From Opitutaceae bacterium (GTDB taxonomy: Bacteria; Verrucomicrobiota; Verrucomicrobiia; Opitutales; Opitutaceae): a DNA stretch of 64,000 nt. Shown in pieces: positions 8,462 through 17,777 of this stretch. A program made the translations under genes and the position numbers. Position 1 is the first letter of the stretch. Every line of letters begins with the position of its first letter. The stretch is from NCBI GenBank assembly GCA_030648295.1, contig JAUSID010000161.1, positions 1-64,000 on the forward strand, written 5' to 3'. The notes beneath the pieces are model-generated. The model did no database searches. It had not been told where the DNA came from and saw nothing but the letters and a program-made list of their open reading frames with translations.

Positions 8462-10641
8462 CTCCAGCGTTTTCCATTGGCGTCCGGAACAATCGCGCCG
8501 GACCATTTTCCCGCGGCATCCTTGCGCGTGATCAGTTCCGTCCAGGAATACTCGCCGCGCTCGTAGTCGAACGTCTCGCCGTCGTCATCGTAGAGCGAAA
8601 CCCGGCCCGGTGCATCGCCGTAGTGCCGCACCTCGAGTCCAACCCGTTCACCCGGCCGGGGCGCATATTGCCGCTCATCTGCCAGCATCGGGATGAGCGC
8701 ACCGTCTTTGACGAACACCGGCAACTCGCTCAGCGAAGGCGCGACCTCGATGGTCTCGTTCTCGCCGGCGAACTTTCCGGAATGGAAATCATACCATTTT
8801 CCCGGCGGCAGAAGCACCCGGCGGGACTGTGCCCCGGGCGCAATCGGCGCGACGAGCAGCGAGTCGCCGAAGAAGTACTGATCCTTCGTTTCCCGCGCCG
8901 CCCGCGGCACCTCGTAGGGGTTGGAGGTCGCATCGAGCCGGCCGGGTTCAGAATCCACCGACGCCCTGACGCCCATCGCCAGCGGCATCGGCCGGATAAC
9001 GGGCGTGCCCTGATGGTGGTATTGCGCGAACGCCTGGTAGAAGTACGGCAGCAGCCGCAGCCGGAGCTGGATGGCCGCGCGGATATGGTCCTTGACCGCC
9101 TCGTGCGTCCACAGCTTCTGCGACGAGGCCCAGCCGTTGTAGAGCGCCAGCGGAGAGAAACACACGGCCTGCGTCCGCCGCAGCATGTCCTCGCCGTTGT
9201 TGCTGCCGCGGACTTCCGGCGACCAGAGCACGCCGGCGAACCCGCTGTTGCTGACGGCGGTGATGTACTCGTCGAAATTGTAATTGTCGTTGTAGATGAC
9301 AAACGGATACGGCGAGGCCCCGGCATTGGTGCCGCGAATCTGGCCCATCGTCCGGCGGTTCGCCTGGTGAAAAACGTCGAAGACGACGTGCTGCAGCAGC
9401 AACCCGTAGGTCTGGCGCAGCTGTTCCGAATCGTGGCCGGACGGAAAAACCGCGGTGTCGGGCCAAAGGTAGCGGTCGTAGCCATCGACCTCGTCGAGCT
9501 TGAACCCGCCGATCGCCGCGGGGTTGGCGGTGAGGACGGTCTGCCGGAGATGAGCCGCGAAAATTTCACGGGCCTGCGCCATGCTGTAATCAGGCACAAT
9601 CCCGTTCCACACCAGATGAGTCCCGGCGTAGGGCAGGAGTTTCGGATACAGCGGCGTGGCAGGCGGCCCCACGTACGGATTGAACCAAAGATTCAGCCGC
9701 ACGTGCTGCTTTTCCACCTCGGCGAGGAACGCCTTCGGCTCCGGAAACCGTGTCTTGTCCCATTCAAAGGAGCAGGGATACGCGTGATCCATCCAGCCGG
9801 GCTCGAGCCCAATCATGTCGAGCGGAATCCGGTTGGCCCGAAATTCGGCGATGTCGGCCAGCACTTCGGCTGCCGTGTATTGCGTTCGCACCCGATTGAG
9901 AAATCCCAGCCCCCATTTCGGCGGCAGCGCGCCGCCGCCGCAGAACAGGTTGTAACGCCGCACCGCGTCCATCGGCGTCGGGCCGGCGAAAACGTACACA
10001 TCGATGCCGGTCGCGCGGGCCAAAACCTCGATCGAGTCGGAACGTGGCTGCGATTGCCAGTTCATGGTGTCGGGACCCGAACCGGATCCCGGGTGCCACA
10101 CTTTTTTCGTCGTGCGATCGATGATCGGTGGGCGCTGCTTGGCCGCGAGCCGGACACCGTGGCCGACTGTGACCTTCAGGTATCGTGCCGAATCGAACAA
10201 TACCGCGAAGCCGCGGGTTGAAACGTACAGCGGCACGGGTGCATGGGTGCGGCCGGTAATTTTCTGGCTGCTGCTCCAATGATCCACGTGCAACTCGAAG
10301 ATTGCCCCGTTGCGCCGCAGGTTCGCGAAGTCGACGCCGAGTCCGTAAATGTCCTCACCGGCCGCGAGCGGAAAACGGATCGTGGTGTTCGCGTTGACCT
10401 GCCGGCCTTCGATTTCGCCGGACTCGAGTGGAAAGACCGCGGCCGGCATCGCCGCCAGGCCGGATGCTGCGGGTTTGCCGCCGGCGGCCGAAAGCAACGT
10501 GAGATCCTCCGGCTGCCCGATCGTGCTCTTCCACACCCCAGGCGCGACCTGCGTCCAGACCGGATTCGCGGGCGGCGATACCTGCGTCGCTCCGATCGGC
10601 GTGAGTAACAGCGACGCCAGGACGGTGATGAGAATGCGCAT
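8422..10641 (-). CDS. Glycoside hydrolase family 31 (alpha-glucosidase/xylosidase-like)
   Basis: Exported 739-residue enzyme with signal peptide MRILITVLASLLLTPIGATQ. An N-terminal beta-sandwich (to about residue 225) precedes the catalytic barrel: GGALPPKWGLGFLNRVRTQY, IPLDMIGLEPGWMDHAYPCS and GFKLDEVDGYDRYLWPD, where the Asp of KLDE near residue 380 is at the position of the GH31 nucleophile. GVLWSPEVRGSNNGEDMLRR stands at the place where other members carry the acid/base. LRLRLLPYFYQAFAQYHHQG and the proximal C-domain (APGAQSRRVLLPPGKWYDF) complete the fold. GH31 enzymes cleave alpha-glucosides, alpha-xylosides or act as lyases or transferases. The SPEVR variant suggests a subfamily away from classical alpha-glucosidases. 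The gene stands alone on this strand and its 3' end overlaps the chimeric gene. Confidence 0.9.
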   Translation of the reverse strand: MRILITVLASLLLTPIGATQVSPPANPVWTQVAPGVWKSTIGQPEDLTLLSAAGGKPAASGLAAMPAAVFPLESGEIEGRQVNANTTIRFPLAAGEDIYGLGVDFANLRRNGAIFELHVDHWSSSQKITGRTHAPVPLYVSTRGFAVLFDSARYLKVTVGHGVRLAAKQRPPIIDRTTKKVWHPGSGSGPDTMNWQSQPRSDSIEVLARATGIDVYVFAGPTPMDAVRRYNLFCGGGALPPKWGLGFLNRVRTQYTAAEVLADIAEFRANRIPLDMIGLEPGWMDHAYPCSFEWDKTRFPEPKAFLAEVEKQHVRLNLWFNPYVGPPATPLYPKLLPYAGTHLVWNGIVPDYSMAQAREIFAAHLRQTVLTANPAAIGGFKLDEVDGYDRYLWPDTAVFPSGHDSEQLRQTYGLLLQHVVFDVFHQANRRTMGQIRGTNAGASPYPFVIYNDNYNFDEYITAVSNSGFAGVLWSPEVRGSNNGEDMLRRTQAVCFSPLALYNGWASSQKLWTHEAVKDHIRAAIQLRLRLLPYFYQAFAQYHHQGTPVIRPMPLAMGVRASVDSEPGRLDATSNPYEVPRAARETKDQYFFGDSLLVAPIAPGAQSRRVLLPPGKWYDFHSGKFAGENETIEVAPSLSELPVFVKDGALIPMLADERQYAPRPGERVGLEVRHYGDAPGRVSLYDDDGETFDYERGEYSWTELITRKDAAGKWSGAIVPDANGKRWSYGEVSWRFMSQR

Positions 10642-10839
10642 CGGTGAAATACTCAGCCAGCAATCCGACTCGACGCCAACCTGACAATGGTCCTGCCGGT
10701 TGAGGCGTTAACCAGCCGCCGGGCGTGTTGGTGAACTTTCGCTCCGAAGCGGCACGCGGGCATACAAGGTTCGGCCCACTGCGTCGTCACCGGACAAGGT
10801 CACGAGCGAGACAGCCGTGCTGGGGCCGGAAAAAACGGA

Positions 10840-12186
10840 CTAGCGGACCGCCACTTCCCGGACGAGCCAGTTCAAATACTCCTCCAGATTCGTATAGCCG
10901 TCGCCATTCCGATCGAGATTTCGATCCTTGGCGTCCCGCGGATCGAGGCCCCGCTCCTTTTCCCATGCGTCGGGCATGCCGTCGCGGTCGGCGTCGGGCG
11001 CTGGCGCCAGCGAGCGCAAGACGGGCCACCCGCCGACGTCCTTCTGCGAGTCGATGATGCCGTCACGGCCGAAGTGCGGTTTGCCCGTGCGGACCTCCTC
11101 GACCACCCGCCGATCGATTGCGTCCCGCGCGAGCGAGGCGCCCGCAACGGCCAGCACCGGTGCAAGCGCGTCCACGGCTGAGCTCTCGTAGGAAATGCTC
11201 GGATAAGCGAATGGCTGGCGCGTGCGATTTCCGATTCCAGTGCCATCGCGAAAGTGGACGCCGCCGGCCCAGTTGTCCGCGGAAATTTCCGGAAAACCCT
11301 CGACGTGGTTCCCCTCGAGATAAAACAGGGCCTGCTCGGGCACATCTGGCTCGGCGTTCTTGAGGATCCGAAAAATGCAGTTGCGCACATTTTCCCGCGT
11401 GGCCGGGCCGGGCTTGTAGTAATTGGCCACCCAATTCACGTGGGAATGCGCTCCGTCGGCGCAACTGGCGGCGCCCCAGTTGAAGATAACATTGTTGCGG
11501 CAATCGACCTGACAATGGCGCCGCCAGCTGATCTTCGGATTCCGATCCATGTGATGCGCGAAAAGATTATGGTGATAACTCTGGCGCAGCGACCCGATGA
11601 TCCCGCCCTTGCCATGTGCCCCCTTGTCGTGAATCGAATTGTGCAGGCTCTCCGCCACGAGGCACCATTGCACCGTGAGCAGGTCGACCTTTTCGGACTG
11701 GGCGGATAAACACTCGTCGATGCTCCAGCTCGCGCTGCAATGATCCAGGATGATGTTGGAGCCGGCACCCACTGAAATCGCGTCCTGCCTGGCGCCCCCT
11801 TCGTCGCCCAGCCGGGAGCGCAGGAATCGCACGACCACGTGATCCGCCTCCACCCGCAGCGCGTGGTTGCGCAGGGTGATGCCGTCGCCCGGCGCCGTCT
11901 GGCCGGCAATCGTGATCTGCGGATGATTGATGACCAGCGGCGCAGCCAGCGCAATCGTGCCGGAGAGATCGAACACAATCGTGCGGGGTCCGCGCGCGGA
12001 GCCGAGCCCCTCACGCAGCGAGCCCGGCCCGGAATCGTCCAGCGTGACGACATGATAAACATCGCCGCCGCGGCCTCCCTGGGCGAAACGGCCGAAGCCC
12101 TCTGCCCCGGGAAAGGCGGACGGCTGCGGGTCCGCCGCCAGTACGGTGGAGGCCGCTAGGCCGGCGCTGAGAAGGAAAAATTTCAT
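10840..12186 (-). CDS. Pectate lyase, polysaccharide lyase family 1 type
   Basis: Secreted 448-residue parallel beta-helix lyase predicted to cleave polygalacturonate by beta-elimination. The start at 12186 gives the signal peptide MKFFLLSAGLAASTVLAADP. The mature start FPGAEGFGRFAQGGRGG is highly characteristic of bacterial PL1 proteins. Helix rungs follow: RTIVFDLSGTIAL, ITIAGQTAPGDGITLR and SNIILDHCSASWSIDE (Ca2+/substrate region). KGGIIGSLRQSYHHNLFAHHMDRNP gives way to CQVDCRNNVIFNWGA. The C-terminal 55 residues (DADRDGMPDAWEKERGLDP, then DRNLDRNGDGYTNLEEYLN) form a calcium-binding thrombospondin-3/EF-like tail often seen in this family. The gene lies 100 bp downstream of a TonB receptor on the same strand, a small pectin-utilisation pair. 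Confidence 0.92.
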   Translation of the reverse strand: MKFFLLSAGLAASTVLAADPQPSAFPGAEGFGRFAQGGRGGDVYHVVTLDDSGPGSLREGLGSARGPRTIVFDLSGTIALAAPLVINHPQITIAGQTAPGDGITLRNHALRVEADHVVVRFLRSRLGDEGGARQDAISVGAGSNIILDHCSASWSIDECLSAQSEKVDLLTVQWCLVAESLHNSIHDKGAHGKGGIIGSLRQSYHHNLFAHHMDRNPKISWRRHCQVDCRNNVIFNWGAASCADGAHSHVNWVANYYKPGPATRENVRNCIFRILKNAEPDVPEQALFYLEGNHVEGFPEISADNWAGGVHFRDGTGIGNRTRQPFAYPSISYESSAVDALAPVLAVAGASLARDAIDRRVVEEVRTGKPHFGRDGIIDSQKDVGGWPVLRSLAPAPDADRDGMPDAWEKERGLDPRDAKDRNLDRNGDGYTNLEEYLNWLVREVAVR

Positions 12187-12286
12187 GCCGTTATTCCCAA
12201 AGATATTGTTTTTTCTGCCCGATTTCAGCTCGGTCACCTTGGTTGCGGGTGCGCGGGGGCTAATCGCGGGGTTCATCGTGCCTCGG

Positions 12287-15241
12287 CTAGAATCTCCCCC
12301 GGACACCGACAATGGCGCGCCGCCCGATATCCTGAATCTGGCCCGCCAGCAACCGGCCGCCGGCCCGGGGGCCGCCGATGTCTTCGCGTAGGTCATTCCC
12401 GAATACATTGGTGACGTCGGCAAAGACCGACAGCCAGTGGGTGAAGCGGTAGGAGACGCTCACCTCGCCATTGAGCTGGCTCTGGTTGAAGCGGTTGTCC
12501 ATCGGGTTGTCGCTGAAGTCCGTCTGGTAGTCGCCGTTGTAGTTGAGATGGAAGCGAAGCGTCCACGGCCTCCTTTCATACGCCAGGCCGATGTTCCACA
12601 CGTCGGGGATGATGTCGGTCAGGTCACCGTTCGACGTCACGTGCGTGTAGTTGGCATACATGCTGAATCCCCTGAGCCACGAGGCGAACCCGCCCAGGTG
12701 CTGGCTGTAGGCGAGCTCGATGCCCCGGATTTCGCCGCCGCCCCGGTTGCCCTCCGAGCGAAACGTCCAGCCCTCGTATTTCGGATCGAGCCGGAACTGC
12801 TGCAACAGCGCGGGCGTCAGGTTGGTGTCGATCGAGTAAATGAAGTTCTTGATGTCCTTCTGGAAGGCTCCGACGGAAATCATCCCGACCGGCTCGAAAT
12901 AATATTCGAGGCTGACGTCGTAATTCCGCGACTCCTGGGGCAGCAGCCCGACATTGTTCATCCGGATGCTTTGCGCCGGATCCCCGTCTTCGCTCACCGT
13001 GTCGTTGATCGCCGTTTTCGGGATCAGCCGCTGAAACGCCGGCCGGCCGATGGTCTCCGAGTAACTCGCCCGGGCGAGCAGATTGCCGGCAAACTCATAC
13101 CGGAGATGCAGACCGGGAAACCAGTTTCGGTAGGTCCGCCGATTTTCGATCAGGTGCCATTCCGAGCGATAGAAGGCGATGAGCTGGTCGACCGTCGCGG
13201 CGGCGGGCGGGCCGGCTTCGTTTCGATCATACACCCATCCGGCCCCTTTGACTTGCGTCTCCTCCATGCGGAGTCCGCCCAGCAGCTGGAGCCGGCCCAG
13301 CCGCACATTGGCCTGGAGATAGGCCGCCGACACCTCTTCGCGCACCGATCCGTTGTCGAGAAAGGATTCCTGGATCTCGCGCGGTGAGAAAGTCTGCTGC
13401 CAGCCCTGCGGGTTTTGCTGGGTATACTCGAAGATTTCCTGCGCGTCCGCGAAAATGGCCAGGTTGGCGTAACGCTCGATGCCGAAGAATGGACGCTCCT
13501 GCACCACGGCCGTCGTCTTGAACAAGTTCCAGTCGGGCGCCACGTAAACCCGATTGCGCCGCCCGTCTTCAAAGTATTTCCGCTCGAGTTGCTGGCCCCG
13601 GTGCCGCAGGCCGGCCTTGAGGGTCACGGGCAACCTCGTCGGCAGATTCTTGGCCAGGTTGACGTGGCCCGCCCATACCGCCTCCTCCGAGTCGCCATAG
13701 CGGAAGAAGGGAGACTTGGTGATGCTGCTCACATTCCAATCCCCCAGCAGTCCCTCGCCGGACGTCCGGGTGAGGGTCGGGAAATAATCCAAATCGTCCT
13801 GCCGTTCGATGATCCAGCCAAGCGTGCGGCCGGACTGCAGATTGAAGAGCCAGCGATCCTGGTGGCCGTTGGCCGGCGCATAGGTTGCCCCGTAATCCAA
13901 CTTGTATCCGCAATCCACCCACTGCTGCTTTCCGCCGGCCTGAAAGGACCAGGTCCGCTGCGTGTCGAGCGTGGTGTTCGACTGGGTGGCTTCCCGGCCC
14001 AGCGCGAAGACCGTGCGGAGATTGTTCGAAGGCTCGCGCGTGCTCAAATCGCGCACGTCGCGGCCTGGCACCGCCCGGTCCTCCCGGACCTCCACGGTCA
14101 ATTCCCGCGAGCGGTTGTCCTGCAGGTAATCGTTGAACATGACACTGAGGAAGACGGACGACTTGTCGTTGAATCGATAGTCGAACTTGGCGCCGCCCCC
14201 GGTGCGCTCGCGCGAACGCTTGTCCGGCTGAAAGCGGACCCGCCAGATCGGATTCGGGCCCTCCGCCGGACCCGCGTAAAACGTGCTCGAGGAATCGCGA
14301 TCCCGAAACGACTTGCTGTAATTCAGAGAGAGAAACACGCCGAATTTGCGCTCCGGTCCGAACGCGTCGGAGTATTGAAGGCTGCCGAACGGCCCCGTGT
14401 TGGAGAACAGCGTCTGGTGATTGATCCCCGCGCGATAACTTACATACGCCTCCTTGGTGTCGAAGGCCGACCGGCTGATTAGATTGACCGTGCCACCGAT
14501 GGCATCCGCGTCCATGTCCGGCGTGGGCGCCTTCACCACCTCGATGCTTTCGATGAAATCCGCCGGCAGCTTGTCGACCTCGAATTCGCGCTCGGTCTTC
14601 TGTCCGCCCGGGCTGGGCAGCCGCGTGCCGTCCAGCGTCACCGCCGTGTGGGCGGCGGCCGCGCCGCGCACCCGCACGGTTGTCACTTCGTCGATGCTTC
14701 CGCCGGTGCTGATGCCCGGCAGTCGCTTCAGGAACTCGCCCAGATTGCTGTCGGCCAGATTGCCGAAGGCATCGATTGCGACCACGGTTTTGAGATTGGC
14801 CGCCTGGCGCTGCACCGCGATGGCATGAGCGTTGCCTTCCCGCAGGCCGGCGACGACAAACTCCTGGAGCTTGTAGACCTCGGAGGTGAGGGAAATCGGC
14901 GGCACGCTGGTCTGTCCGCGCGCCACCTCGACCGGCGTGGACGATGCGTCCAATCCCGGATACGTCGCCCGGAGCACCTGGCGGCCGGTGGGCACCCGGC
15001 TGATTTCGAAGCGGCCGGTGCGGTCCGTGACCTCGGACAAGCCGGTTCCCTCCACGGTCACCACGACGCCCGCGAGAAAATCGCCCGTCGCGGCATTCAG
15101 CACGCTGCCGATCACAATGCCCTGCGCCTCCGACTGCGCCCGGCAGGGCCGCACTGTGATTACCGAAATCAAAAGGAGCAGCGCGGTGAGCGCGACCTCA
15201 CTAGTGCCGCGGGAGGTTGGGCGGCGTGATGCGGTTTTCAT
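12287..15241 (-). CDS. TonB-dependent receptor, probable partner of the pectate lyase
   Basis: Outer-membrane transporter of 984 residues, started at 15241 (MKTASRRPTSRGTSEVALTA), since residues encoded further upstream lack signal character. The signal peptide ends at VRPCRAQS. The carboxypeptidase-regulatory-like domain lies at about residues 40-120 (GIVIGSVLNAATGDFLAGV). The plug follows (EFLKRLPGISTGGSIDEVTT, VTLDGTRLPSPGGQ, DADAIGGTVNLISRSAFDT) and then a long barrel that closes with ARRAIVGVRGRF. The pectate lyase gene follows 100 bp downstream in the same direction, so uptake of galacturonate oligomers is a reasonable inference. The gene's 5' side faces the restriction-modification debris. 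Confidence 0.94.
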   Translation of the reverse strand: MKTASRRPTSRGTSEVALTALLLLISVITVRPCRAQSEAQGIVIGSVLNAATGDFLAGVVVTVEGTGLSEVTDRTGRFEISRVPTGRQVLRATYPGLDASSTPVEVARGQTSVPPISLTSEVYKLQEFVVAGLREGNAHAIAVQRQAANLKTVVAIDAFGNLADSNLGEFLKRLPGISTGGSIDEVTTVRVRGAAAAHTAVTLDGTRLPSPGGQKTEREFEVDKLPADFIESIEVVKAPTPDMDADAIGGTVNLISRSAFDTKEAYVSYRAGINHQTLFSNTGPFGSLQYSDAFGPERKFGVFLSLNYSKSFRDRDSSSTFYAGPAEGPNPIWRVRFQPDKRSRERTGGGAKFDYRFNDKSSVFLSVMFNDYLQDNRSRELTVEVREDRAVPGRDVRDLSTREPSNNLRTVFALGREATQSNTTLDTQRTWSFQAGGKQQWVDCGYKLDYGATYAPANGHQDRWLFNLQSGRTLGWIIERQDDLDYFPTLTRTSGEGLLGDWNVSSITKSPFFRYGDSEEAVWAGHVNLAKNLPTRLPVTLKAGLRHRGQQLERKYFEDGRRNRVYVAPDWNLFKTTAVVQERPFFGIERYANLAIFADAQEIFEYTQQNPQGWQQTFSPREIQESFLDNGSVREEVSAAYLQANVRLGRLQLLGGLRMEETQVKGAGWVYDRNEAGPPAAATVDQLIAFYRSEWHLIENRRTYRNWFPGLHLRYEFAGNLLARASYSETIGRPAFQRLIPKTAINDTVSEDGDPAQSIRMNNVGLLPQESRNYDVSLEYYFEPVGMISVGAFQKDIKNFIYSIDTNLTPALLQQFRLDPKYEGWTFRSEGNRGGGEIRGIELAYSQHLGGFASWLRGFSMYANYTHVTSNGDLTDIIPDVWNIGLAYERRPWTLRFHLNYNGDYQTDFSDNPMDNRFNQSQLNGEVSVSYRFTHWLSVFADVTNVFGNDLREDIGGPRAGGRLLAGQIQDIGRRAIVGVRGRF

Positions 15242-15424
15242 GGGGTTGTTTTCGAGGCTGGAGCCGGGGCAGAGAACGCGAAACTGCACCCCGTGAATAA
15301 CGCGGCCCAAGCCGTCCACCAAGTGGAATCAACGAACAGGAAGGGCGCCCAGCGAACCGCCCGCGCCTTAAACACCGGCGAGGGACGTCACGCGCGGGTG
15401 CAACCGGCGCGCCGCAACGGAGCT

Positions 15425-16057
15425 GCGTTTCGCGCGCGTGGCGGTTCTCGGCATTGTAGCACGCGATGAACTCCGTGAGATCCTCGAAACGCATCGGCCT
15501 CCGCTTGAGCGTGTGATGCACGTTCGTCCGGTAATCGTAATACCAAATTTCCTTCGTCCATGGGTCCTTCGCCGCGGTCTGGTTGTCGAAGAAGAGCACA
15601 TGCTGCTCGTTTTGCCGAATGGCGGATTCGCCAGCACGTAGTCGTAGCGTTTGCCCGTGTCGGCGATGAGTGCATCGGTGGGCAGGATCGGACTCTCGCC
15701 GTCGATTTCGCCGATGTTGTGGAGAAACATGTTCATCAGGCACAGCCGCCGCGTGTTCGCGACGATCTCGTGTCCGGCAAACGTGCTGTGCTTCAGGAAC
15801 TCCTTCTGCGCCTTGTTCAGCTTGTGGCGCGCGAGCAGGTGATCGTAGGCCGTGAGGAAGAACCCGCCCGTGCCGCACGCGGGGTCGGCGATCGTCCTGC
15901 CGGGCTCGGGGCCGCAGGCACTCGACCATCCCGCGGATCAGCGCGCGCGGCATGAAATATTGCCCGGCGCCCGACTTCGTTCGCCATAGCCGAAACCGTC
16001 GTCGCGCAACGTCGTGCAGAAGCTCCAGACTTTGGAGATGATGGAGTCGGTGGTCAT
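15425..16057 (-). pseudogene. hsdM: Type I restriction-modification methylase subunit remnant
   Basis: Pieces of an N-6 adenine DNA methylase in HsdM order but in changing frames. The start MTTDSIISKVWSFCTTLRDDGFGYGE at 16057 is a classic HsdM N-terminus. It jumps, with about 100 or more residues missing, to SGAGQYFMPRALIRGMVECL. A frameshift leads to ADPACGTGGFFLTAYDHLLA (SAM-binding motif I), then NMFLHNIGEIDGESPILPTD and YDYVLANPPFGKTS (catalytic NPPF motif). Another deletion and shift leads to QHVLFFDNQTAAKDPWTKEI, YDYRTNVHHTLKRRPMRF and LTEFIACYNAENRHARET. At least two internal deletions and two frameshifts make it non-functional. It forms one decayed locus with the DUF3800 gene and the hsdS remnant upstream. 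Confidence 0.85.
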
Positions 16058-16272
16058 GGGAGGATTTAGTGCAGGCCTATCCTGCCAAAATCGCAGGATA
16101 CTTGGCAGAATACCTGCCGGACAAAATGTCCGGCTCGGTGCTCCGTAATTTCTGCCCGGTAGAAAAATGTAGAAAACTGTAGCTTGATTTTGCACATGTG
16201 TGCGCCGATAGTCTCGGCAGCTCATCAACCAAGTGTTGAAGGAGTAACGAGGCCGTCCTGCAAAGGGCGGCT

Positions 16273-16620
16273 TCAGCGTTTCTGGGCAGCCCAATAGGCA
16301 TGGTGTTCTTTGCGATACTTCTCCTGCCGGTGACGGTGGTCCACGTGATATTGCGTCCAAGGAAGCACGTAGTCGCCCCGGTCAGCCACAATCATGAGAT
16401 AGCTGAAATCAGGTAATGCCAGCAGGTATCGCTCTTCTCCTCGACGTTCATTTTTCCACCAAAGGATTCGATCGGCCGCGTCGGGATTTCGGTTGGGAAA
16501 AGCCTCCATCGTGGGTCGTGGCCAGCGGATGCGCTCGCAGCGCCGCATTTCAATGAGCCGGTCGGCCTCCGTCGCGCCTTCGGAAATGAAATGCCAGAAT
16601 TTTCCTCCTTCAGCAACGTG
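16273..16620 (-). pseudogene. 5'-truncated conserved protein fragment fused behind DUF3800
   Basis: In the frame +1 to the DUF3800 gene, coding character starts abruptly at about 16620 with GGKFWHFISEGATEADRLIE. It continues MRRCERIRWPRPTMEAF, ILWWKNERRGEERYLLALPD, FSYLMIVADRGDYVLPWTQY and ends HAYWAAQKR. This resembles the C-terminal half of a conserved, phage- or island-associated family of about 150 residues that I recognise only by its pattern (…RRCERIxWPRPxIEA…WWKNxRG…LALxDFSYLVVLADRG…LPWTAY). The family's N-terminal half is missing. The sequence upstream in this frame is only the shadow of DUF3800. An internal ATG at 16548 could give a 91-residue product, but a remnant is more likely. 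Confidence 0.6.
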
Positions 16621-17264
16621 GGGCGGAGGAGGGAGTAGCCCGTGCGTTCCCTGATGCGCGCCACGAGAGCATTCTTCGCGAGGCTCTGATTCAAATCGCG
16701 ATTCACGTAGCCGACCGCGCCAAGCAGCAGGTCGGCGAGTTGCAGTTGCTCCACCGCGTGCGACTCCACCACCTGCACGCGCTCCACGATCTGACGGTCG
16801 AAGTCGTAGAGATTGTTGCACAAGACCTCATGGAGCTTCGCCACCTTGCGGGAGCTGCGGGTATCTTTCTTGTCGAGATAGAGGCGGAAGCGGGCATCCG
16901 GTGTAAGCAGCGGTTCGAAGAAGCCAAACATCATCTTGTAATACCAGTCGTCATGACTCTGGCCGAAGTCGGCGTGGCGCAGTCCGGCCTTGTGAGCCAC
17001 CCACGCGCGAAAATGGACGTCATCGTCATCGAAGAAGTAGTTAAGCACCGTCAGGTAAAAGTCCTGTTTCGCGGGTGAGACCTTCGACCACTTCATCTCG
17101 AAGTCCGGCGGCAAGCCGTGCGCCACCTTGATCTCTCGTATCCGCACTGCGGTCTCCCGCGCTTTCTCCTGCAAACACCACACCACGCCGAGCACCATCA
17201 CTGACTGGTGATCGTGTTCCAGATGGCAGCTCTCGTCCGTGTAGAGGTTGAAGACTTGGGGCAT
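16392..17264 (-). CDS. DUF3800 protein with foreign or frameshifted C-terminus
   Basis: Predicted 290-residue protein. Residues 1-220 match the DUF3800 family, which has an RNase H-like appearance: FNLYTDESCHLEHDHQSVMV (first acidic residue D10 with E11), FEMKWSKVS, LYLDKKDTRSSRK near residue 130 (second acidic site), and the conserved helix VVESHAVEQLQLADLLLGAV near 175 (final acidic residue D178). The family is frequent in defence islands and beside type I restriction genes; its activity is unproven. After LLRPTLLKEE (nucleotide 16605) the frame runs into 70 residues without family resemblance, because it is now reading the next fragment out of frame. The enzyme core seems intact, but its natural terminus is lost. 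Confidence 0.72.
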   Translation of the reverse strand: MPQVFNLYTDESCHLEHDHQSVMVLGVVWCLQEKARETAVRIREIKVAHGLPPDFEMKWSKVSPAKQDFYLTVLNYFFDDDDVHFRAWVAHKAGLRHADFGQSHDDWYYKMMFGFFEPLLTPDARFRLYLDKKDTRSSRKVAKLHEVLCNNLYDFDRQIVERVQVVESHAVEQLQLADLLLGAVGYVNRDLNQSLAKNALVARIRERTGYSLLRPTLLKEENSGISFPKARRRPTGSLKCGAASASAGHDPRWRLFPTEIPTRPIESFGGKMNVEEKSDTCWHYLISAIS

Positions 17265-17293
17265 GTGCGGAGCTGCGGCGCAGCGTCAGACGT

Positions 17294-17521
17294 TCAATCG
17301 AGACGGGAAGCGGAGAAGACGTGATTTTTCCGGCCGGAAGGGACGCGTGGTGTGCCGTTGGACTTTGTGGCCGCCGCCCGCTCGGCGCGGATGCGTTCGA
17401 GGAGGACGCTGGCGGGTTCGTCGGCCGGGTCCTGCGGCACGAGCTCGCCGACAAGGGCCTTTTTCAGGATCGCCTGCCGCAGCGCGTCGGCTTTCTGGAA
17501 GTTCGTGGCGATTTCGGATTC
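17294..17521 (-). pseudogene. hsdS: Type I specificity subunit C-terminal remnant
   Basis: Only the last 75 codons resemble HsdS: ESEIATNFQKADALRQAILK, KALVGELVPQDPADEPASVL, LERIRAERAAATKSNGTPR. This is the conserved distal coiled-coil end that follows the second target-recognition domain. The upstream codons to 17659 stay open but show no HsdS similarity. Both target-recognition domains are missing, so the subunit cannot be functional. It lies 29 bp upstream of DUF3800 on the same strand, with the hsdM wreck downstream. Confidence 0.78.
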
Positions 17522-17712
17522 GCGGGCGGATTGTCCGGGGGTCTGGTCGGGAGGCATGTATTCGCGGCGGTGGCGCAAGCTGGATCGAGCGAAGTCCGGT
17601 GCGAGCGGGCGACGGGCGCTGAACTGGCGGCACGCCCGCGCCAGCAGTCGAGCAATCACTGCGGTGCGCGGAAAGGAGGAGAGTCGATGGGCGCGGACCG
17701 AAGCAAAAGAAA

Positions 17713-17738
17713 AACCCGCGCCGTTGCCGGCGCGGGTT
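17713..17738 (-). terminator. Rho-independent terminator of ppdK
   Basis: A perfect 11-bp stem AACCCGCGCCG with a 4-base loop. On the minus strand it is followed by TTTCTTTT. It lies 40 bp after the ppdK stop codon, which is the expected spacing. Confidence 0.88.
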
Positions 17739-17777
17739 GTTCAAAGTCGCAACGTTGGGTCGTAGCGTCCGCCTGCC

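Noticed and set aside
8173-10221. 682-codon plus-strand frame opposite GH31
   Set aside because: High-GC antisense artefact; GH31 motifs are intact on the minus strand.
17521-17659. Upstream part of the frame containing the hsdS remnant
   Set aside because: Open, but without similarity to HsdS target-recognition domains; treated as non-coding.
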